Of a stretch of 31,044 nt of DNA, positions 31,014 through 31,044 are shown piece after piece. The stretch is from Scenedesmus sp. ARA3 (lineage: Eukaryota > Chlorophyta > Chlorophyceae > Sphaeropleales > Scenedesmaceae). The notes beneath the pieces were generated by a model that was not told where the DNA came from, did no database searches, and saw nothing but the letters and a program-made list of their open reading frames with translations. The stretch spans positions 1 through 31,044 of the forward strand of contig RWJK01001022.1 of NCBI GenBank assembly GCA_004335835.1, given 5' to 3'. The translations under genes were made by a program, and so were the position numbers. Positions within the stretch are counted from its first letter, which is position 1. Each line of letters opens with the position of its first letter.

Positions 31014-31044
31014 GCCTTCTTTGAGGCCGGCATGGCCTGGAAGG
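18957..31044 (+). CDS. IFT172: Intraflagellar transport protein IFT172, 5' part (28 exons plus exon 29 array, C-terminus off window)
   Basis: IFT172 is the large peripheral subunit of IFT complex B, needed for anterograde transport and turnaround at the ciliary tip. Exons: 18957-19039, 19208-19402, 19634-20021, 20179-20370, 20602-20717, 20965-21056, 21253-21413, 21594-21845, 22110-22306, 22638-22785, 22927-23094, 23389-23546, 23924-24032, 24329-24412, 24643-24803, 25026-25210, 25413-25494, 25759-25829, 26128-26384, 26596-26751, 27189-27426, 27633-27745, 27920-28075, 28355-28537, 28719-28833, 29032-29243, 29565-29779, 30068-30271. Their sum is 4691 nt and phase closes at every junction. Two introns use GC donors (after exons 17 and 23); the rest are GT-AG. 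WD40 repeats fill about residues 1-558 and the TPR-like solenoid about 559-1563. Diagnostic stretches include [60 protein letters not shown] and [20 protein letters not shown]. Family proteins are about 1750 residues, so roughly 200-300 residues lie beyond the right edge. Confidence 0.97.
21201..21240 (+). repeat. (CTG)13 tract before IFT172 exon 7
   Basis: About 13 uninterrupted CTG units, close upstream of the exon 7 acceptor at 21252. It would serve as part of the pyrimidine-rich tract. A similar tract lies at 26072-26102 before exon 19. Confidence 0.85.
23161..23200 (+). repeat. Donor-side copy of IFT172 exon 11
   Basis: A copy of the last ~35-40 nt of exon 11 ([11 protein letters not shown], here [11 protein letters not shown]) followed by a GTGCGCGG donor, 106 bp beyond the true exon end at 23094. 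It shows that junction duplication also occurs in this gene and on the donor side. Confidence 0.82.
23802..23826 (+). repeat. Acceptor-side copy of IFT172 exon 13
   Basis: 25 nt identical to the start of exon 13 (coding WDDAIRVA), directly after a CTCAG acceptor, 122 bp upstream of the true exon start at 23924. Two CTTACCCATATCT stretches near 23706 and 23774 show that flanking intron DNA was duplicated too. Confidence 0.85.
25495..25496 (+). other. GC donor splice site after IFT172 exon 17
   Basis: Exon 17 ends AACAACAG followed by GCAAGC. The next acceptor (25758) restores the frame exactly and the protein reads through [17 protein letters not shown] as in the family. No GT lies at a usable position, so the non-canonical GC-AG class is the likely choice. 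Confidence 0.8.
26889..27124 (+). repeat. Acceptor-side copies of IFT172 exon 21 (two)
   Basis: Copies start after acceptors at 26889 and 27036, against the true exon at 27189 (spacings 147 and 153). Each carries about 88 nt ([11 protein letters not shown] through AVVD), and each soon meets an in-frame stop (TAA near 26994; TGA at about 27131) without a donor. They therefore act as decoy acceptors that would truncate IFT172 near residue 1120-1130 if used. Confidence 0.92.
28076..28077 (+). other. GC donor splice site after IFT172 exon 23
   Basis: Exon 23 ends GGGAAAATCCAG followed by GCAAGC, the same hexamer as at exon 17. Phase 0 continues into exon 24 (EIHLEMASS) after a CTGCTGCAG acceptor. 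No GT at the boundary gives a better join. Confidence 0.75.
29454..29509 (+). repeat. Acceptor-side copy of IFT172 exon 27
   Basis: A copy of the first ~55 nt of exon 27 ([20 protein letters not shown]) after a GCGCAG acceptor, 111 bp upstream of the true start at 29565. It differs from the exon at a few positions only. Confidence 0.9.
30572..31044 (+). repeat. IFT172: IFT172 exon 29: five tandem copies of the exon start, in one reading frame
   Basis: Copies start after an acceptor at 30572, 30668, 30785, 30908 and 31013 (last one cut by the window). Units are 96, 117, 123 and 105 bp, all multiples of three. Each encodes the family motif as [16 protein letters not shown] or a close variant, followed by AFVMLN and then a CTG run that reads as alanines in this frame before the next CCAG. 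The first copy has GCC TAG in place of GCC TGG, so it would stop translation if used. Copies 2 to 5 are open and continuous. Which copy is the functional exon start cannot be decided because the array leaves the window. Confidence 0.85.

Noticed and set aside
30596..31033. Minus-strand alanine/lysine-rich open frames over the exon 29 array
   Set aside because: They are the antisense of the IFT172 repeat units, and the plus strand matches a known family motif.
1..31044. Arrays as assembly artefacts from repeated reads
   Set aside because: Copies differ by many substitutions and small gaps, grow more diverged with distance in several arrays, and include lost splice sites; an artefact would give near-identical copies. 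Copy number could still be misassembled in the most similar units (7698-8069).

Overview
This is nuclear DNA of a eukaryote, almost certainly a chlorophyte green alga. It holds the 5' parts of two large, intron-rich genes that diverge from a shared ~0.8 kb intergenic region (18137-18956). The minus-strand gene (18136 down to beyond base 1) matches the land-plant MOR2/SPIRAL-type cell-morphogenesis protein of the FURRY family more closely than the animal form. The plus-strand gene (18957 to beyond 31044) is IFT172, an intraflagellar transport complex B subunit, and its wording is very close to the Chlamydomonas type. A plant-type FURRY next to a working-looking ciliary gene, GC-rich exons, short introns and very abundant CAG/CTG tracts fit a flagellate-capable chlorophycean such as a Scenedesmaceae relative. 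The family-level guess is weak.

Layout: 1-18136, FURRY/MOR2, 27 exons reconstructed by hand with consistent phase throughout (about 1691 codons; the C-terminal part lies off the left edge). 18137-18956, bidirectional intergenic region. 18957-31044, IFT172, 28 exons reconstructed with consistent phase (1563 codons plus 2 nt), followed by an array of copies of the start of exon 29; the last roughly 200-300 residues lie off the right edge. No tRNA, rRNA, CRISPR, autonomous transposon or additional credible gene was seen.

The striking feature is in the introns. Most exons in the outer parts of both genes are flanked by tandem, diverged, same-orientation copies of their own edges, each copy carrying the splice junction. 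Copies of an exon start (acceptor plus about 25-90 nt of exon) always sit upstream of the exon; copies of an exon end (about 40-155 nt plus donor) always sit downstream. Spacing is mostly 115-135 bp. By eye I count about 55 copies in the FURRY gene and about 9 in IFT172. Several exons have arrays on both sides. Many CTG runs form the tract directly before an acceptor, with the last CAG being the splice site. The innermost part of the window (about 16.1-23.1 kb, the 5' ends of both genes and their promoter) appears free of these arrays. I regard this splice-junction tandem-repeat landscape as the main undescribed element of the window.

The two genes are not known to work in one pathway: FURRY proteins scaffold NDR-kinase signalling and microtubule organisation, and IFT172 works in cilium assembly. 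Shared regulation is possible from the head-to-head arrangement but is not shown.
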